A stretch of 64,000 bases of DNA from Bacteroidota bacterium (GCA_021824145.1 JAKALM010000007.1:116364-180363); one strand, 5' to 3'; counted from the first letter of the stretch, positions 20,213 to 30,345 are shown. The notes: a model not told the origin generated them from the letters alone. Numbers and translations are program-made.

Positions 20213-22447
20213 TTAATAAATTTTTAGACTATTTAAAATTTGAACATGATTTTTATACATCCATTCTGCCATATAATAATTTTCGTTTGCAATAACATTA
20301 AAATTTTTATCTTGATCAAATCTAGTTGCAAGAGCAGCAATTTTTCTAGCTCTCTGAAAATCGAGGTGCATAATCATATAATCCGAAAGTTTGTACATTG
20401 CAAAAGCACTGGCAAAATCTGTCACTTCAATTTTAAATTGAAAATTTTTCATGAATAAATCATAGTCGGAATTAAAAGAATCTGCAAGATTAATTAAAAC
20501 CGGAATAGAAAAATAATTATACTTTGAAGAATTGAGTTCTTTTAAAATATAAAATTTGTCAAAATTATTTCCTTTTAAATATGGCAGCAGTAAACTGTCA
20601 GAAATTAATAAATCTTGTCTTAAGTTTGATAAATAAAAATATGTATAATTTGGATTTTGTTTGCTTAAGATTTTGTATAATGAATCAGCTTTCCAATAAT
20701 TATTTTCTAAAGAATAAATATCTCCTAGTTTGAGTTCTAAGCTATATTCATAAGCTGTATTTCTAAATTGATGGATATATTTATTTATAACATTTTTCGC
20801 TTCATCAATTTGATTTAATTTTATCAAACAATCAGAATAGCCGATAACTGCAGAAATGTTATTTGAAATATTTAGCACACCTTTAAATATTTTAATCGCA
20901 TTAGAATAATTATTCTCAACAAAATAATTTTGCGCAATCTGAATACGATTTGCAACATAGCGCGGACATGCTTTATAAAAAATTGATTTCCTGCCAAAAT
21001 AATAATTCGCTTCGTCTTTCTTTGAAACATAATTCGAATCAATCAATGTTGAATAATAATTTTGAACTACTTGGCCAAATGGTTCACTGAAAGCATTTTC
21101 AAAATTTCCCGACTTATATAATAGTTTGAATTTATCTATTCCGAATTTGTTAATTAAATATTTTGTAAATGAACCAGCATAAATATAAGAAAGTGAAGAT
21201 GTTTGAGTGAAAAAGCTTAAAGGATTAAATAAATTTTTTAAGTCCGATTTATATCCATTATTAAAAGCAACTTCAGCAATATAATTTATGTCATTATCAT
21301 CGTAAATCGGATCAGCAGCAACAGCTATACCTTCAATTAAATAGGGATTTAATCCAGCAGCAACCTTAAAAATTCCTGTACCAAATCCTGAAGAATAACA
21401 ATGTGCAATTTCGTGTTTTAATGTTGTCTGAACATCGGAATAAGTTATAAACGTAGAATTCATCCAAGGCTTTGCAACATCTGCATTAGCAGTTCCAAAT
21501 AAATTTTTCTTTTGTTGATCGTTTAAGAATAAATAAGAATTTATTTTACTCGGGAAATCAAATCCAAAAAATTTTTGTAATTCTGAATAATAAAATTCAT
21601 GATATACAGCTATTGCTTGAATTAAATTCTTGTCTAATTGAGATGGATAATGAATTATAAAATGATCTGTAACGGCAGTATCATTTAATTCAGACTTTAG
21701 CCGACTGTACGTAGTTGAAAATCCAAGTAATGGCGAAACAAAGAAAAATATTAGCGAAGTAATTAAAGACAAAAAAAGAATAGTTGTTTTAAAATTATTC
21801 TTTGAGGTAAAAATACTTCTTGTACTGAAAAAAGCGATTAATCCAAAATAAATAATATTAAAAATTCTATATTCAACTAATTTAAAAGAAACCCTAATTC
21901 CCTCATCATAAATTGTCCCTGGATAATAAGCAAAAATAGGATTATAAAAATAAATTTGAGGATAAAAATAAAATTCTAGCAAAGGAATAAATAAAATGAT
22001 TAAAAAAATTAGAGTGAATAAAAAAATATTAAATTTTCTTGAAACAATACTTATTAACGAAGCTAATGAATATCCGATCAAAACGGATGGCACAGTAATT
22101 ACCAAATAGAAAATCAATCCGTCAATAATTGGACAACTAATAGTAAATAAAGAATGAGAAAGGGAAGTTAAAAGCGGAATAATTAAAAAAGCAGCGATTG
22201 CATTTATCGAATATTTTTTAACTAAACTCTTATTAATTTTTTTTGAAATTAATTTTTTAATTAAAGAAATAAAAAATATCCCAGAAACAAAAGTTAGGAA
22301 AATAGAATTAAACGCTGAAAATTCATATCCTAAAACATTAGTTAAAGGAATTAGCTGAAGTAAAACATCAAACAATACAATAATGATCAAATAAATGAGA
22401 AGTGAATTATTTTGGAGTAATATTTTTTTCAAAGGCAACACAATCAA
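20213..22447 (-). CDS. Polytopic membrane MA-type metallopeptidase with TPR-like tail
   Basis: A 744-residue protein in three parts: about seven membrane helices (residues 10-250), a gluzincin-like peptidase domain, and a TPR-like helical tail (about 490-744). The zinc motif is H345-E-I-A-H349, with a probable third ligand in the downstream LIEGIAVA, as in peptidase MA families. The catalytic domain would lie outside the cytoplasmic membrane. The start is TTG at 22447, overlapping the murA stop codon by 4 nt (TTGA), with AGAAGG upstream, so translation is coupled to murA. The substrate is unknown; the context suggests envelope work (inference). Confidence 0.72.
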   Translation of the reverse strand: MIVLPLKKILLQNNSLLIYLIIIVLFDVLLQLIPLTNVLGYEFSAFNSIFLTFVSGIFFISLIKKLISKKINKSLVKKYSINAIAAFLIIPLLTSLSHSLFTISCPIIDGLIFYLVITVPSVLIGYSLASLISIVSRKFNIFLFTLIFLIILFIPLLEFYFYPQIYFYNPIFAYYPGTIYDEGIRVSFKLVEYRIFNIIYFGLIAFFSTRSIFTSKNNFKTTILFLSLITSLIFFFVSPLLGFSTTYSRLKSELNDTAVTDHFIIHYPSQLDKNLIQAIAVYHEFYYSELQKFFGFDFPSKINSYLFLNDQQKKNLFGTANADVAKPWMNSTFITYSDVQTTLKHEIAHCYSSGFGTGIFKVAAGLNPYLIEGIAVAADPIYDDNDINYIAEVAFNNGYKSDLKNLFNPLSFFTQTSSLSYIYAGSFTKYLINKFGIDKFKLLYKSGNFENAFSEPFGQVVQNYYSTLIDSNYVSKKDEANYYFGRKSIFYKACPRYVANRIQIAQNYFVENNYSNAIKIFKGVLNISNNISAVIGYSDCLIKLNQIDEAKNVINKYIHQFRNTAYEYSLELKLGDIYSLENNYWKADSLYKILSKQNPNYTYFYLSNLRQDLLISDSLLLPYLKGNNFDKFYILKELNSSKYNYFSIPVLINLADSFNSDYDLFMKNFQFKIEVTDFASAFAMYKLSDYMIMHLDFQRARKIAALATRFDQDKNFNVIANENYYMAEWMYKNHVQILNSLKIY

Positions 22448-23709
22448 AATTCTTTACCTTCTACTCTTTTAATGTCAGCACCTAGCATACTTAATTTTTC
22501 TTCAATTCTTTGATACCCACGATCAAGATGGTAAACTCTAAGAACTTCTGTTACTCCTTCAGCTGCTAAACCAGCCAAGACTAAACTTGCACTTGCGCGA
22601 AGATCAGTAGACATAACCTTAGCTCCCGTTAATTTATTAACTCCCTTAATTACAGCACTGTTTTCATTTACAGTAATATTTGCTCCCAATCTAACAAGTT
22701 CAGGAACATGCTTAAATCGATCGAGATAAATTGTATCGGTTACAGTTGATACTCCATTTGCAACTGCCATATATGCGGTCCATTGGGCCTGCATATCAGT
22801 TGGAAATCCTGGATAAATAGCTGTTGTTATATTTGAAGAATTTATACCATTATTCACTCCATCTAAATGAATTATATCATTTGATATTAAAATCTTACAG
22901 CCGCTATCCTCAAGTTTTGTCAACACAGAATATAAATATTTACTTGGCATATTGAGAAGTGATATTTTTCCTCTTGTAATTGCAGCGGCAATTAGCAAAG
23001 TGCCTGCTTCAATGCGATCGGGGATAGTAATAATTCTATCCGATTTTAATTCTTCGACACCTTCAATTTCTAAAGTTGAAGTACCAAGTCCGTTAATTTT
23101 TGCTCCCATTTTAACAAGGAACTCTATTAAATTAGAAATTTCTGGTTCCATTGCTGCATTGTTAATTATTGTAGTACCCTTCGCTAAAACAGAAGCCATT
23201 AATATATTCCCGGTTGCTCCTACTGAAGAAACATCAAACGTAATTTTTGCCCCTTTTAACCTTTTAGATTTAGCAATTATATATCCTTCTTCCAATTCTA
23301 TTTGTGCACCCATTTTTTTAAATCCTTCTATATGAAGGTTAATTGGCCTTGGGCCCCAAGCACATCCTCCGGGAAGAGAAACTTTTGCAAAACCAAATTT
23401 TGCTAACAAAGGCCCCAATACATAAACAGAAGCTCGCATTTTTTTCACATGTTCATACGGTGCTTCTAAACTTGTAATATTATTTGTATTCAACTTCAAA
23501 GTATGATTTTGAAAAGTAGATTCGACACCAAGATGATTTAACAATTTCATCATCGTATAAACATCATTTAACTCAGGAGTGTTTTCTAAGATTGATATTC
23601 CGGAAGCTAATAACGATGCAGGCATTAATGCCAATGAAGCATTTTTAGCTCCGCTAATCGATATTTCTCCGGATAATTTTTTCCCGCCATGAACAACAAA
23701 TTTATCCAA
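22444..23709 (-). CDS. murA: UDP-N-acetylglucosamine 1-carboxyvinyltransferase
   Basis: A 421-residue enzyme that transfers enolpyruvate from PEP to UDP-GlcNAc, the first committed step of peptidoglycan synthesis, in the cytosol. The repeated EPSP-synthase-like fold is clear. The catalytic loop LPGGCAWGPRPINLH has the PEP-binding Cys at 116, which makes the enzyme fosfomycin-sensitive in principle (the Asp variant is resistant). The N-terminus VHGGKKLSGEISISGAKNASL and the C-terminal DLRASASLVLAGLAAEG are typical. It lies 73 bp downstream of a Ser/Thr kinase gene and overlaps the peptidase gene. Confidence 0.95.
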   Translation of the reverse strand: MDKFVVHGGKKLSGEISISGAKNASLALMPASLLASGISILENTPELNDVYTMMKLLNHLGVESTFQNHTLKLNTNNITSLEAPYEHVKKMRASVYVLGPLLAKFGFAKVSLPGGCAWGPRPINLHIEGFKKMGAQIELEEGYIIAKSKRLKGAKITFDVSSVGATGNILMASVLAKGTTIINNAAMEPEISNLIEFLVKMGAKINGLGTSTLEIEGVEELKSDRIITIPDRIEAGTLLIAAAITRGKISLLNMPSKYLYSVLTKLEDSGCKILISNDIIHLDGVNNGINSSNITTAIYPGFPTDMQAQWTAYMAVANGVSTVTDTIYLDRFKHVPELVRLGANITVNENSAVIKGVNKLTGAKVMSTDLRASASLVLAGLAAEGVTEVLRVYHLDRGYQRIEEKLSMLGADIKRVEGKEF

Positions 23710-23782
23710 TTGATCCTCTTATTTTATCTATTTAAAAATGAATATCTGTTGAAAGTAAGTTTGTAAAATCAATTTGATGACT

Positions 23783-25687
23783 TCAATTCGAAATAATTGA
23801 TCCAGTATTAGTTGAAATATAGATTCTTCCGTGTGTGGATTCTGATATTGACATTAAAGATGCATAACTACCACTGTTAGATGTTTGCCAATTTTTTCCT
23901 TTGTCATAAGAAACAAATATTTCACCTTTACTACCTAAAATAAATCCAACATTATTTTTTGTAAAAAATACTGAATATAAACCTGAATAAGAATTTGAAT
24001 TTATTTTCCCCCAATCCGATCCGCCATCATCACTTCTCAAAATTTCACCAGATCCGCCAACAATTATTCCAATTTTATTATCCAAGAAACAAATATCTCT
24101 TAAATATTTGTCGGTTATTTTGTTCTCCTCATTCCAATTTTCACCTTGATCAGATGTTTTTAATATTGTTCCATTCCACCCAACAACTACTCCATTATTA
24201 TAATCTGCAAAAGAGATTCCGAACAAAATTTCATTTGTACCAGTGAATTTAGTTTGCCAATTATTACCATTATCTGTAGTTTTCAATATAATTCCATTAG
24301 AACCAATAATAAATCCAATTGATAAATTTTCAAAAAAATAGATTTTAAAATAAGTGTTCGCAGAATCCGAGTTTATTTTTTGCCAAGATTGCCCACTGTC
24401 TGTTGTTCTTAAAATCGTCCCTTTTTCACCAACCATAAAACCAACTTCTTGAGATAAAAATTTTATATCATAAAGATTAATTGCAGATGAATCATTTAAA
24501 ACTATCCAAGAATTTCCGCCATCAATTGTTTTAATAACAATTCCCTTATCGCCGCAAGCATAGCCTATTGAATCATTAATGAAGCAAATTGAATTAAGAC
24601 TGTTATTAGTGGGTGTTGAAAGGATTTTCCATTTAAAATTACTAGTTTCATTTATTGTTGAAGTAAGGTTCATTCCTTTATTTTCATTTGAACCTTTCCA
24701 AAACTGAGATACAGTTGAAAATACGAAATAAAATAGCAGACCAAATAAACATATAAACAAGAAAGCCAATAAATAAAATCTAATTTTTGCAAAAAAGGAT
24801 GGCCTCCCATTAGTTAATTCTGAGGATGTAATCTTTCTTTTTGTTTTACGGTTTGGTAAAGGATTGCTAAGTTCAACTAAAAGATTTTCAACATCAGAAG
24901 AAAAATCATTACAAGTCTGATATCTTTTATCTAATGATTTATTTAATGCTTTTGAAATTATATTATCAATTTGCGATGGAATATCAGTTAAAATAGTAGA
25001 AAGTTTTGGCGGATATTTTTTAAGATGTGCTTCCATTATTTCAAAATCAGTTCCATCTTCAAAAGGAGTTTTCCCATTTAACATTTCATAAAAAGTTATT
25101 CCAATTGAATAGATGTCACTTTGATTTGTCGGTTCTAGTGCTCTAATCTGTTCTGGGCTCATGTATAAAACAGTGCCTAGTTTAGCTCCGGTTTTAGTAA
25201 TTCCTTTTGAATCATAAATAGATTTTGAAATTCCAAAATCCATAATTTTTACAGTACCTTCATTATTAATTATAACATTTGAAGGTTTAATATCGCGATG
25301 TACAAAACCTTTGGAATGGGCATAACCAACACCAGTAAGAATTTGTTTGAGAATTGACAAAGATTCAATTGTTGAAAGCCGCTCATTTCTTTTTATTAAA
25401 TGCTCGAGTGTTTCACCTTCAACATATTCCATTACAATTCCCAATGTATGGTTATCTTCTGTAAATCCATAAACTGGAACTATATTAGGATGAGTAAGTT
25501 TAGCCTGATTCTTTGCTTCTCTTTTAAATCGTGCGATAAATTGCGGATTGATAAGTGCATGCTGACTTAAAATTTTTATAGCAACATATCTCTCAAGTTT
25601 TAGGTCAAATCCTTTGTAAACAATCCCCATTCCCCCTTCGCCAAGGACAGAAATTATTTTATAATTTTCAATTATACTGCCAATCAT
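23783..25687 (-). CDS. Membrane Ser/Thr protein kinase with external Ycf48/BNR-like propeller
   Basis: A 634-residue PknB-type kinase. The cytoplasmic kinase domain (about 8-270) has the P-loop GEGGMGIVYKG, K38 in VAIKIL, the catalytic loop HRDIKPSN, DFGISK and SPEQIR, so it should be active. One membrane helix follows (about 302-325). The outer part (about 345-634) consists of repeated blades of about 42 residues with GxxxxILKTTDxGxxW cores, the Ycf48-like/BNR pattern, instead of the PASTA domains of Gram-positive homologues. Its ATG directly follows the PP2C stop codon, so kinase and phosphatase are a coupled pair. Confidence 0.9.
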   Translation of the reverse strand: MIGSIIENYKIISVLGEGGMGIVYKGFDLKLERYVAIKILSQHALINPQFIARFKREAKNQAKLTHPNIVPVYGFTEDNHTLGIVMEYVEGETLEHLIKRNERLSTIESLSILKQILTGVGYAHSKGFVHRDIKPSNVIINNEGTVKIMDFGISKSIYDSKGITKTGAKLGTVLYMSPEQIRALEPTNQSDIYSIGITFYEMLNGKTPFEDGTDFEIMEAHLKKYPPKLSTILTDIPSQIDNIISKALNKSLDKRYQTCNDFSSDVENLLVELSNPLPNRKTKRKITSSELTNGRPSFFAKIRFYLLAFLFICLFGLLFYFVFSTVSQFWKGSNENKGMNLTSTINETSNFKWKILSTPTNNSLNSICFINDSIGYACGDKGIVIKTIDGGNSWIVLNDSSAINLYDIKFLSQEVGFMVGEKGTILRTTDSGQSWQKINSDSANTYFKIYFFENLSIGFIIGSNGIILKTTDNGNNWQTKFTGTNEILFGISFADYNNGVVVGWNGTILKTSDQGENWNEENKITDKYLRDICFLDNKIGIIVGGSGEILRSDDGGSDWGKINSNSYSGLYSVFFTKNNVGFILGSKGEIFVSYDKGKNWQTSNSGSYASLMSISESTHGRIYISTNTGSIISN

Positions 25688-26416
25688 TTAATCTGTCTTT
25701 GTTATTAAAACAAATGTGTAATTATCTGGGGCTCCTCTTTCCTCAATTAATTCGGATAATCTTTGGGATATTAATTCTGAATGTTTATTTTTCAAAATAT
25801 CCTGAATATCGGAATCGGAGAGAACTGAAGTAACTCCATCTGTGCAAATAAAAAATTTTGTTTCATCTTTAGAATTTAATTTTTGCTTGCTTAAATCTAT
25901 ATCTATAGTATGGCTGTCACCAAGAGCACGCATAATAATATTTTTATTTGGATGATTCTCAGCTTCTTTTAAAGTTAAATACCCTTCATCAACAAGCTTC
26001 TGTACAAGAGAATGATCTTTTGTGAGTTGTTTTAATTTACCGTTTTTAAGATTGTAAATTCTTGAATCACCAACATGTCCCCAATAGGCAGTATCATCTT
26101 TAATAAACAATACTTCAACAGTTGTTGCCATACCGTTAAGCTCTAATTCGTTTGAAGATTTCTCATGTACTATTCGGTTAGCTTCAACAATAGAAAGTTT
26201 TATTCTTTCCAAATATTCCATTGAAGAGTTTTGCCTAAAAACTTCTTCAATAGTTTTAACAGTTAGTTGAGATGCAACTTCGCCAGCTTTATTACCACCT
26301 AAACCGTCACATACAATTGCTAATAGTCCATCTTCAACATTGTAGATTCCAAACGCATCTTCGTTATCTAATCTTTTTAATCCAATCTTAGATAAAGAAA
26401 TATGTAAATACTGCAT
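25688..26416 (-). CDS. PP2C-family Ser/Thr protein phosphatase
   Basis: A 242-residue soluble metal-dependent phosphatase of the PrpC/Stp1 type. Motifs are RLDNEDAFGI (Asp metal ligand), VCDGLGGNKAGEVAS, WGHVGDSRIY, TKDHSLVQKLVDEG, IIMRALG, CTDGVTSVLSD and GAPDNYTFVLI. All metal ligands appear intact. It should reverse phosphorylation by the kinase encoded directly after it. It is first in the cluster and its upstream region is shared with the divergent radical SAM gene. Confidence 0.92.
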   Translation of the reverse strand: MQYLHISLSKIGLKRLDNEDAFGIYNVEDGLLAIVCDGLGGNKAGEVASQLTVKTIEEVFRQNSSMEYLERIKLSIVEANRIVHEKSSNELELNGMATTVEVLFIKDDTAYWGHVGDSRIYNLKNGKLKQLTKDHSLVQKLVDEGYLTLKEAENHPNKNIIMRALGDSHTIDIDLSKQKLNSKDETKFFICTDGVTSVLSDSDIQDILKNKHSELISQRLSELIEERGAPDNYTFVLITKTD

Positions 26417-26763
26417 TTTTCCTCAGTAAAATTGCTTTTGTAAAATAGAAATAATTTCTCACATTATTAACAATAAAAATAAATACATTTACTATGAAAA
26501 TCTTTTAAGAATATAAATAAATTTTTTTTAGTATTGTTAAAAACACAAAATTTTGTCCAAAATTAAAATTCTAATTGATATTGCGATAAATAAAAATAAA
26601 TTTTACTTTTAATTAAATAAAAATTTATTGTGAATATTGCAATTAAAACTAATCCTGAATTGGCTAAAATAAAATACTTTATCCTTTTCGGGATTTTTAA
26701 TTTAGTACTAAATAAGAGTTCTATTTAATTAACTAATTAAAAATAAAAACTGTCGAGAATGCT
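26417..26763. other. Divergent intergenic region (347 bp)
   Basis: Very A/T-rich spacer between the phosphatase (leftward) and the radical SAM gene (rightward). It must hold promoters for both directions. I see no clear sigma-70 pair, dyad operator, small gene or RNA structure in it, and only a weak Shine-Dalgarno before the radical SAM ATG. Confidence 0.6.
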
Positions 26764-27975
26764 ATGCAAAAGCTCAATCATTTAGATTATTACCGCTTAC
26801 CTTGGAACTTAACCGATAATTCAATTTCATGGTTAGAACCTACAGCTAAATGTAATTTAAGCTGCGATGGCTGCTATAGACAAAATGAAAATAACAGCCA
26901 TAAATCAATTGAAGTAATTAAAGAAGAATTAGATACTTTTACAAAATTTAGAAAAGTAGATGGAATTTCTATTGCGGGAGGCGATCCTTTAACACATCCT
27001 GACGTTATTTCTATTGTTCGAGAAGTTAAAAAAAGAAATTTAAAACCTATTTTAAACACTAATGGCTTAGCATTAACAAAAGAATTATTAGTCGAATTAA
27101 AAAAAGCTGGCGTTTATGGATTTACTTTTCATATTGATAGTAAACAAGGAAGACCCGGTTGGAAAGATGCAAATGAAATTGAATTGAATGAACTGAGATA
27201 TAAATATGCTAGAATGCTTGCTGATGTTGGAAATATTTCTTGTGCTTTTAATTCAACTGTTTATGAAGACACTATGAAATATATTCCTGAAATGGCTAAA
27301 TGGGCAGAGCAGAATATTGATATTGTGCAAGTTATGGTTTTTATTCTTTACAGAGCAGTTAATAATAATCTCATGGATTTTTATTTAGGTCCAACTAAAA
27401 TAAATATGGGAGATCTTGTTTATAATGAAGAAGTTGAAGAACGAACTGATATAAAAGCTGATGAGATTGTTGAAATATTAAGAAGCGTTTATCCCGATTT
27501 TGATCCTTGCGCATACCTAAATGGTTCTGAACAACCAGATTCATTTAAATGGCTTTTAACTGGCCGTTTAGGCGTAAAAGGAAAAATTTATGGCTATATG
27601 GGTAAAAAGGCAATGGAAATTATACAAGCCGGGCATCATATGCTTTTTGATAGATATTTAGCTTATTCTGAGCCGCGATTAACGCGTAAAGGTAAATCGA
27701 TGTTATTACTTAGTCCATTCGATAAAAGAATTAGAAATACTGCTAAAAAGTTCTTGAAGAACCCATTAAATATTTTTAAACATTTGCATTATCAGTCAGT
27801 TATGATTATTCAACCAGTAGACTTTCTAGATGATGGCAGACAAAATATGTGCGATGGTTGTCCGGATATTACTGTTTGGAATGGTAAATTAGTATGGTCT
27901 TGCAGAATGGAAGAACAACTTAAGTACGGTCATAATGTTAGAAGTTATCCAAAAGGGTTTGGAGGGAAAAATTAG
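26764..27975 (+). CDS. Radical SAM protein with C-terminal cysteine cluster
   Basis: A 403-residue iron-sulfur enzyme. The SAM-cluster motif is C30-NLS-C34-DG-C37, followed by the 'GGD' SAM-binding turn (SIAGGDPLTHPD). A second cysteine set near the C-terminus (C363, C366 and C380 in MCDGCPDITVWNGKLVWSC) suggests an auxiliary cluster or metal site. The region 270-350 is basic and partly hydrophobic (RLTRKGKSMLLLSPFDKRIR), which hints at a membrane-associated or lipid-like substrate. The reaction is unknown. The gene is monocistronic and ends at a strong terminator. Confidence 0.75.
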   Translation: MQKLNHLDYYRLPWNLTDNSISWLEPTAKCNLSCDGCYRQNENNSHKSIEVIKEELDTFTKFRKVDGISIAGGDPLTHPDVISIVREVKKRNLKPILNTNGLALTKELLVELKKAGVYGFTFHIDSKQGRPGWKDANEIELNELRYKYARMLADVGNISCAFNSTVYEDTMKYIPEMAKWAEQNIDIVQVMVFILYRAVNNNLMDFYLGPTKINMGDLVYNEEVEERTDIKADEIVEILRSVYPDFDPCAYLNGSEQPDSFKWLLTGRLGVKGKIYGYMGKKAMEIIQAGHHMLFDRYLAYSEPRLTRKGKSMLLLSPFDKRIRNTAKKFLKNPLNIFKHLHYQSVMIIQPVDFLDDGRQNMCDGCPDITVWNGKLVWSCRMEEQLKYGHNVRSYPKGFGGKN

Positions 27976-27994
27976 ATTTATTTAGCCTTAAATT

Positions 27995-28021
27995 AAAAAG
28001 GGAAGCAATACTTCCCTTTTT
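27995..28021 (+). terminator. Rho-independent terminator
   Basis: An 11-bp stem (AAAAAGGGAAG / CTTCCCTTTTT) with a 5-nt loop (CAATA) lies 20 nt after the radical SAM stop codon and runs into a T tract. It isolates that gene from the tRNA-Leu gene. Confidence 0.85.
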
Positions 28022-28131
28022 AATTCAATTTTCTAAATTACTTACCGTCACTCTTTTTTTGTTTTAACTGAAAAAACATTTAATTTTAACGTTCAATTTT
28101 GCATTTTTTAAGAAATTTGCTAAAGAATTTT

Positions 28132-28215
28132 GCGAGAATGGCGGAATTTGGTAGACGCGCTAGACTTAGGATCTAGTACCTAACCGGTGTCGGGGTTCGA
28201 GTCCCCGTTCTCGCA
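28132..28215 (+). tRNA. tRNA-Leu (anticodon TAG)
   Basis: An 84-nt class II tRNA. The acceptor GCGAGAA pairs perfectly with TTCTCGC and the discriminator is A. The anticodon arm CTAGA-CTTAGGA-TCTAG gives anticodon TAG (reads CUN leucine codons), a long variable arm follows, and the T arm is GGGGTTCGAGTCCCC. CCA is not encoded. It lies 41 nt before the trigger factor start, so its primary transcript may continue into tig. Confidence 0.96.
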
Positions 28216-28256
28216 CTTCCATTAAATTTTAATTATTTAAAGAAATAGAGGTTGGT

Positions 28257-29573
28257 TTGGAATATAAAATAAATGATATTTCATTAAGCGAAAGAGAAGT
28301 TGAAATTACTTTAACTTATGATGAAATTAAAAATGATGTTGAAAATGAAGTAAAAAAACAAACGAAGAATATTCAAATTTCTGGTTTTAGAAAAGGAAAA
28401 GTTCCAATGCATCTCTTAAAAAAGATGTATGGCGATGCTCTTGAATATGAAGCTTCTGAAAAAGTGGCAAATAATCAATTTTGGGAAATTGCAAAAGAGA
28501 ATCATTTTCATCCAATAGGTCAGCCTTCTTTGACCGATATTAAATTTAAACCAGGTGAGGATTTTTATTTCAAAGTAAAATATGAAGTTTATCCAACTTT
28601 AGAAGTAAAAGATTACACCGGAAATGAAATTGAAGTTCCAGATTTTAAAGTTAAAGATGAAGAAGTAGAAGCTGAGATAAAATATATTTTAAGAGCAAAC
28701 AGCACAAATGAAGATATTGATTTAGTTGGAGAAGACAGGAATTTTTTACTTGATGTAGAAATAAAAAGAGTTAATACAAATGGTGAAATTGTAGAAGGAA
28801 CAAAACCAGAAAATATTCAAATTGATTTGAGTAACGAAAGAACTCAGCAAGAGATTGTAGATAATGCCAAAGGTAAAAAAATTGGAGAATCATTTAACTT
28901 TTCATTCAACAATGATCATACTGAGAAAGATGAAAATGGAAATGATAAAACAGTAGCTGAAGTTTTTTATTATTCTGCTTTAATTAAAGGAATTAAAAAA
29001 GTAAATACACCTGAATTAAACGAAGAATTAATTAAAAAAGTTACAAAAGATAAAGTATCTTCAGAAGCCGATCTTCGTGAAGATATTAAAAAAGATCTTC
29101 AAAATTATTATGATCAAAGAGTTGAAGATTTTATACAAGATAAATTAATTGGTTTAATTGTTCAGAAGAATGAATTTACACCTCCCAGCACTTTAGTTAC
29201 AAATATTTTAGAAGAATTTATTAAGAATGAAGAGGAATCTTCTAAAAAACAGGGATACAAAAAATTTGATAGAAATGAAGCCGCAAATAGATTAAGAAAA
29301 TCAGCAGAATTTAATGTAAAGTGGTTCTTAATTAAAAACGCCATTGAGAAAAAAGAAAATATTATAGTTTCCGATGAAGAATTAAATGAACTTGCCGCTA
29401 AAGATGCAGAAAAAACTGGAATAGCTGTAGATAAATTAATTAATTATTATAAATCATCTAATTACGGCGAAAAATTACTTGACAATAAAGTGCTAGAATT
29501 CCTAAAAGAAAAAAATAATATTAAAAGAGTTGACCCCGAAAATCTTTTACAAAAAGAAACAAAGGAACAATAA
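28257..29573 (+). CDS. tig: Trigger factor, ribosome-associated chaperone/PPIase
   Basis: A 438-residue chaperone that docks at the ribosomal exit tunnel. The N-terminal ribosome-binding domain has the signature [18 protein letters not shown] (the GFRxGKxP loop near residue 45). A divergent FKBP-like middle domain follows at about 155-245, then the helical C-terminal domain. Length is normal. The start is TTG at 28257 preceded by AGAGG. The stop codon overlaps the clpP ATG (TAATG), so the two are coupled. Confidence 0.93.
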   Translation: MEYKINDISLSEREVEITLTYDEIKNDVENEVKKQTKNIQISGFRKGKVPMHLLKKMYGDALEYEASEKVANNQFWEIAKENHFHPIGQPSLTDIKFKPGEDFYFKVKYEVYPTLEVKDYTGNEIEVPDFKVKDEEVEAEIKYILRANSTNEDIDLVGEDRNFLLDVEIKRVNTNGEIVEGTKPENIQIDLSNERTQQEIVDNAKGKKIGESFNFSFNNDHTEKDENGNDKTVAEVFYYSALIKGIKKVNTPELNEELIKKVTKDKVSSEADLREDIKKDLQNYYDQRVEDFIQDKLIGLIVQKNEFTPPSTLVTNILEEFIKNEEESSKKQGYKKFDRNEAANRLRKSAEFNVKWFLIKNAIEKKENIIVSDEELNELAAKDAEKTGIAVDKLINYYKSSNYGEKLLDNKVLEFLKEKNNIKRVDPENLLQKETKEQ

Positions 29574-30199
29574 TGGAAAAGAAAATTGAAATTTATAATC
29601 AGCTGGTACCTTATGTAATAGAGCAAACAGGACGCGGCGAAAGAGGCATGGATATTTATTCCAGGCTATTGAGAGAAAGAATAATTTTTATAGGAACTCC
29701 TATTGATGATCATATTGCAAGTTTAACAATTGCACAGCTTATTTTTCTTGAAGCTGAAGATTCTGAGAAAGATATTAATTTGTACATAAACTCGCCCGGT
29801 GGAAGTGTTTCAGCTGGCTTGGCAATTTATGACACAATGAAATACATTAAACCTGATGTTGCAACTATTTGCGTGGGCATGGCTGCAAGTATGGGAGCTA
29901 TACTGCTTGCTGGAGGTGCTGCTGGCAAACGTACTACACTTCCACATTCAAGAATTATGATTCATCAACCTTGGGTTGGCGGACTTCAAGGACAAACAAC
30001 CGATATAGAAATTCACGCAAAGGAAATGATTAAAACCAGAGAAGTCTTATATCAAATCTTAGCCGATCATACTGGCAAAACTATGGAACAAATTTCTAAA
30101 GATTGCGATAGAGATTATTTCCTTTCTGCTGAAGAAGCAAAAAATTATAAACTCGTAGATAATATTCTCGAAAAAAGAGTTCCGACCAACAAAAAATAA
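29573..30199 (+). CDS. clpP: ATP-dependent Clp protease proteolytic subunit
   Basis: A 208-residue serine peptidase subunit that forms the ClpP tetradecamer. The catalytic triad is S106 (GMAASMGA), H131 (RIMIHQP) and D181 ([10 protein letters not shown]). The oxyanion glycines SPGGSVSAG are present. Translation is coupled to trigger factor. The usual third gene, clpX, does not follow; a serine hydrolase gene does. Confidence 0.96.
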   Translation: MEKKIEIYNQLVPYVIEQTGRGERGMDIYSRLLRERIIFIGTPIDDHIASLTIAQLIFLEAEDSEKDINLYINSPGGSVSAGLAIYDTMKYIKPDVATICVGMAASMGAILLAGGAAGKRTTLPHSRIMIHQPWVGGLQGQTTDIEIHAKEMIKTREVLYQILADHTGKTMEQISKDCDRDYFLSAEEAKNYKLVDNILEKRVPTNKK

Positions 30200-30204
30200 T
30201 TTTT

Positions 30205-30228
30205 GCGGGATTGAGAAATCAATTCCGC
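30205..30228 (+). terminator. Hairpin after clpP
   Basis: A 9-bp stem (GCGGGATTG / CAATTCCGC, one G-T pair) with a 6-nt loop starts 6 nt after the clpP stop codon. The following T-rich stretch is interrupted (TATTCTTATTC), so termination is probably partial. It supports tig-clpP being a two-gene unit. Confidence 0.6.
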
Positions 30229-30345
30229 TATTCTTATTCTAAGTATCTTTTCTTAAATAAACATTATCTCTAAAAATAAATTTTATTTAAATTGGCATTT
30301 GTAAGTTTTAGATTAATTTTAAATAATATTTATAATCTTATGCTC

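Noticed and set aside
22952..23335. Plus-strand 127-codon frame inside murA
   Set aside because: Antisense to highly conserved murA motifs, with no upstream ribosome site.
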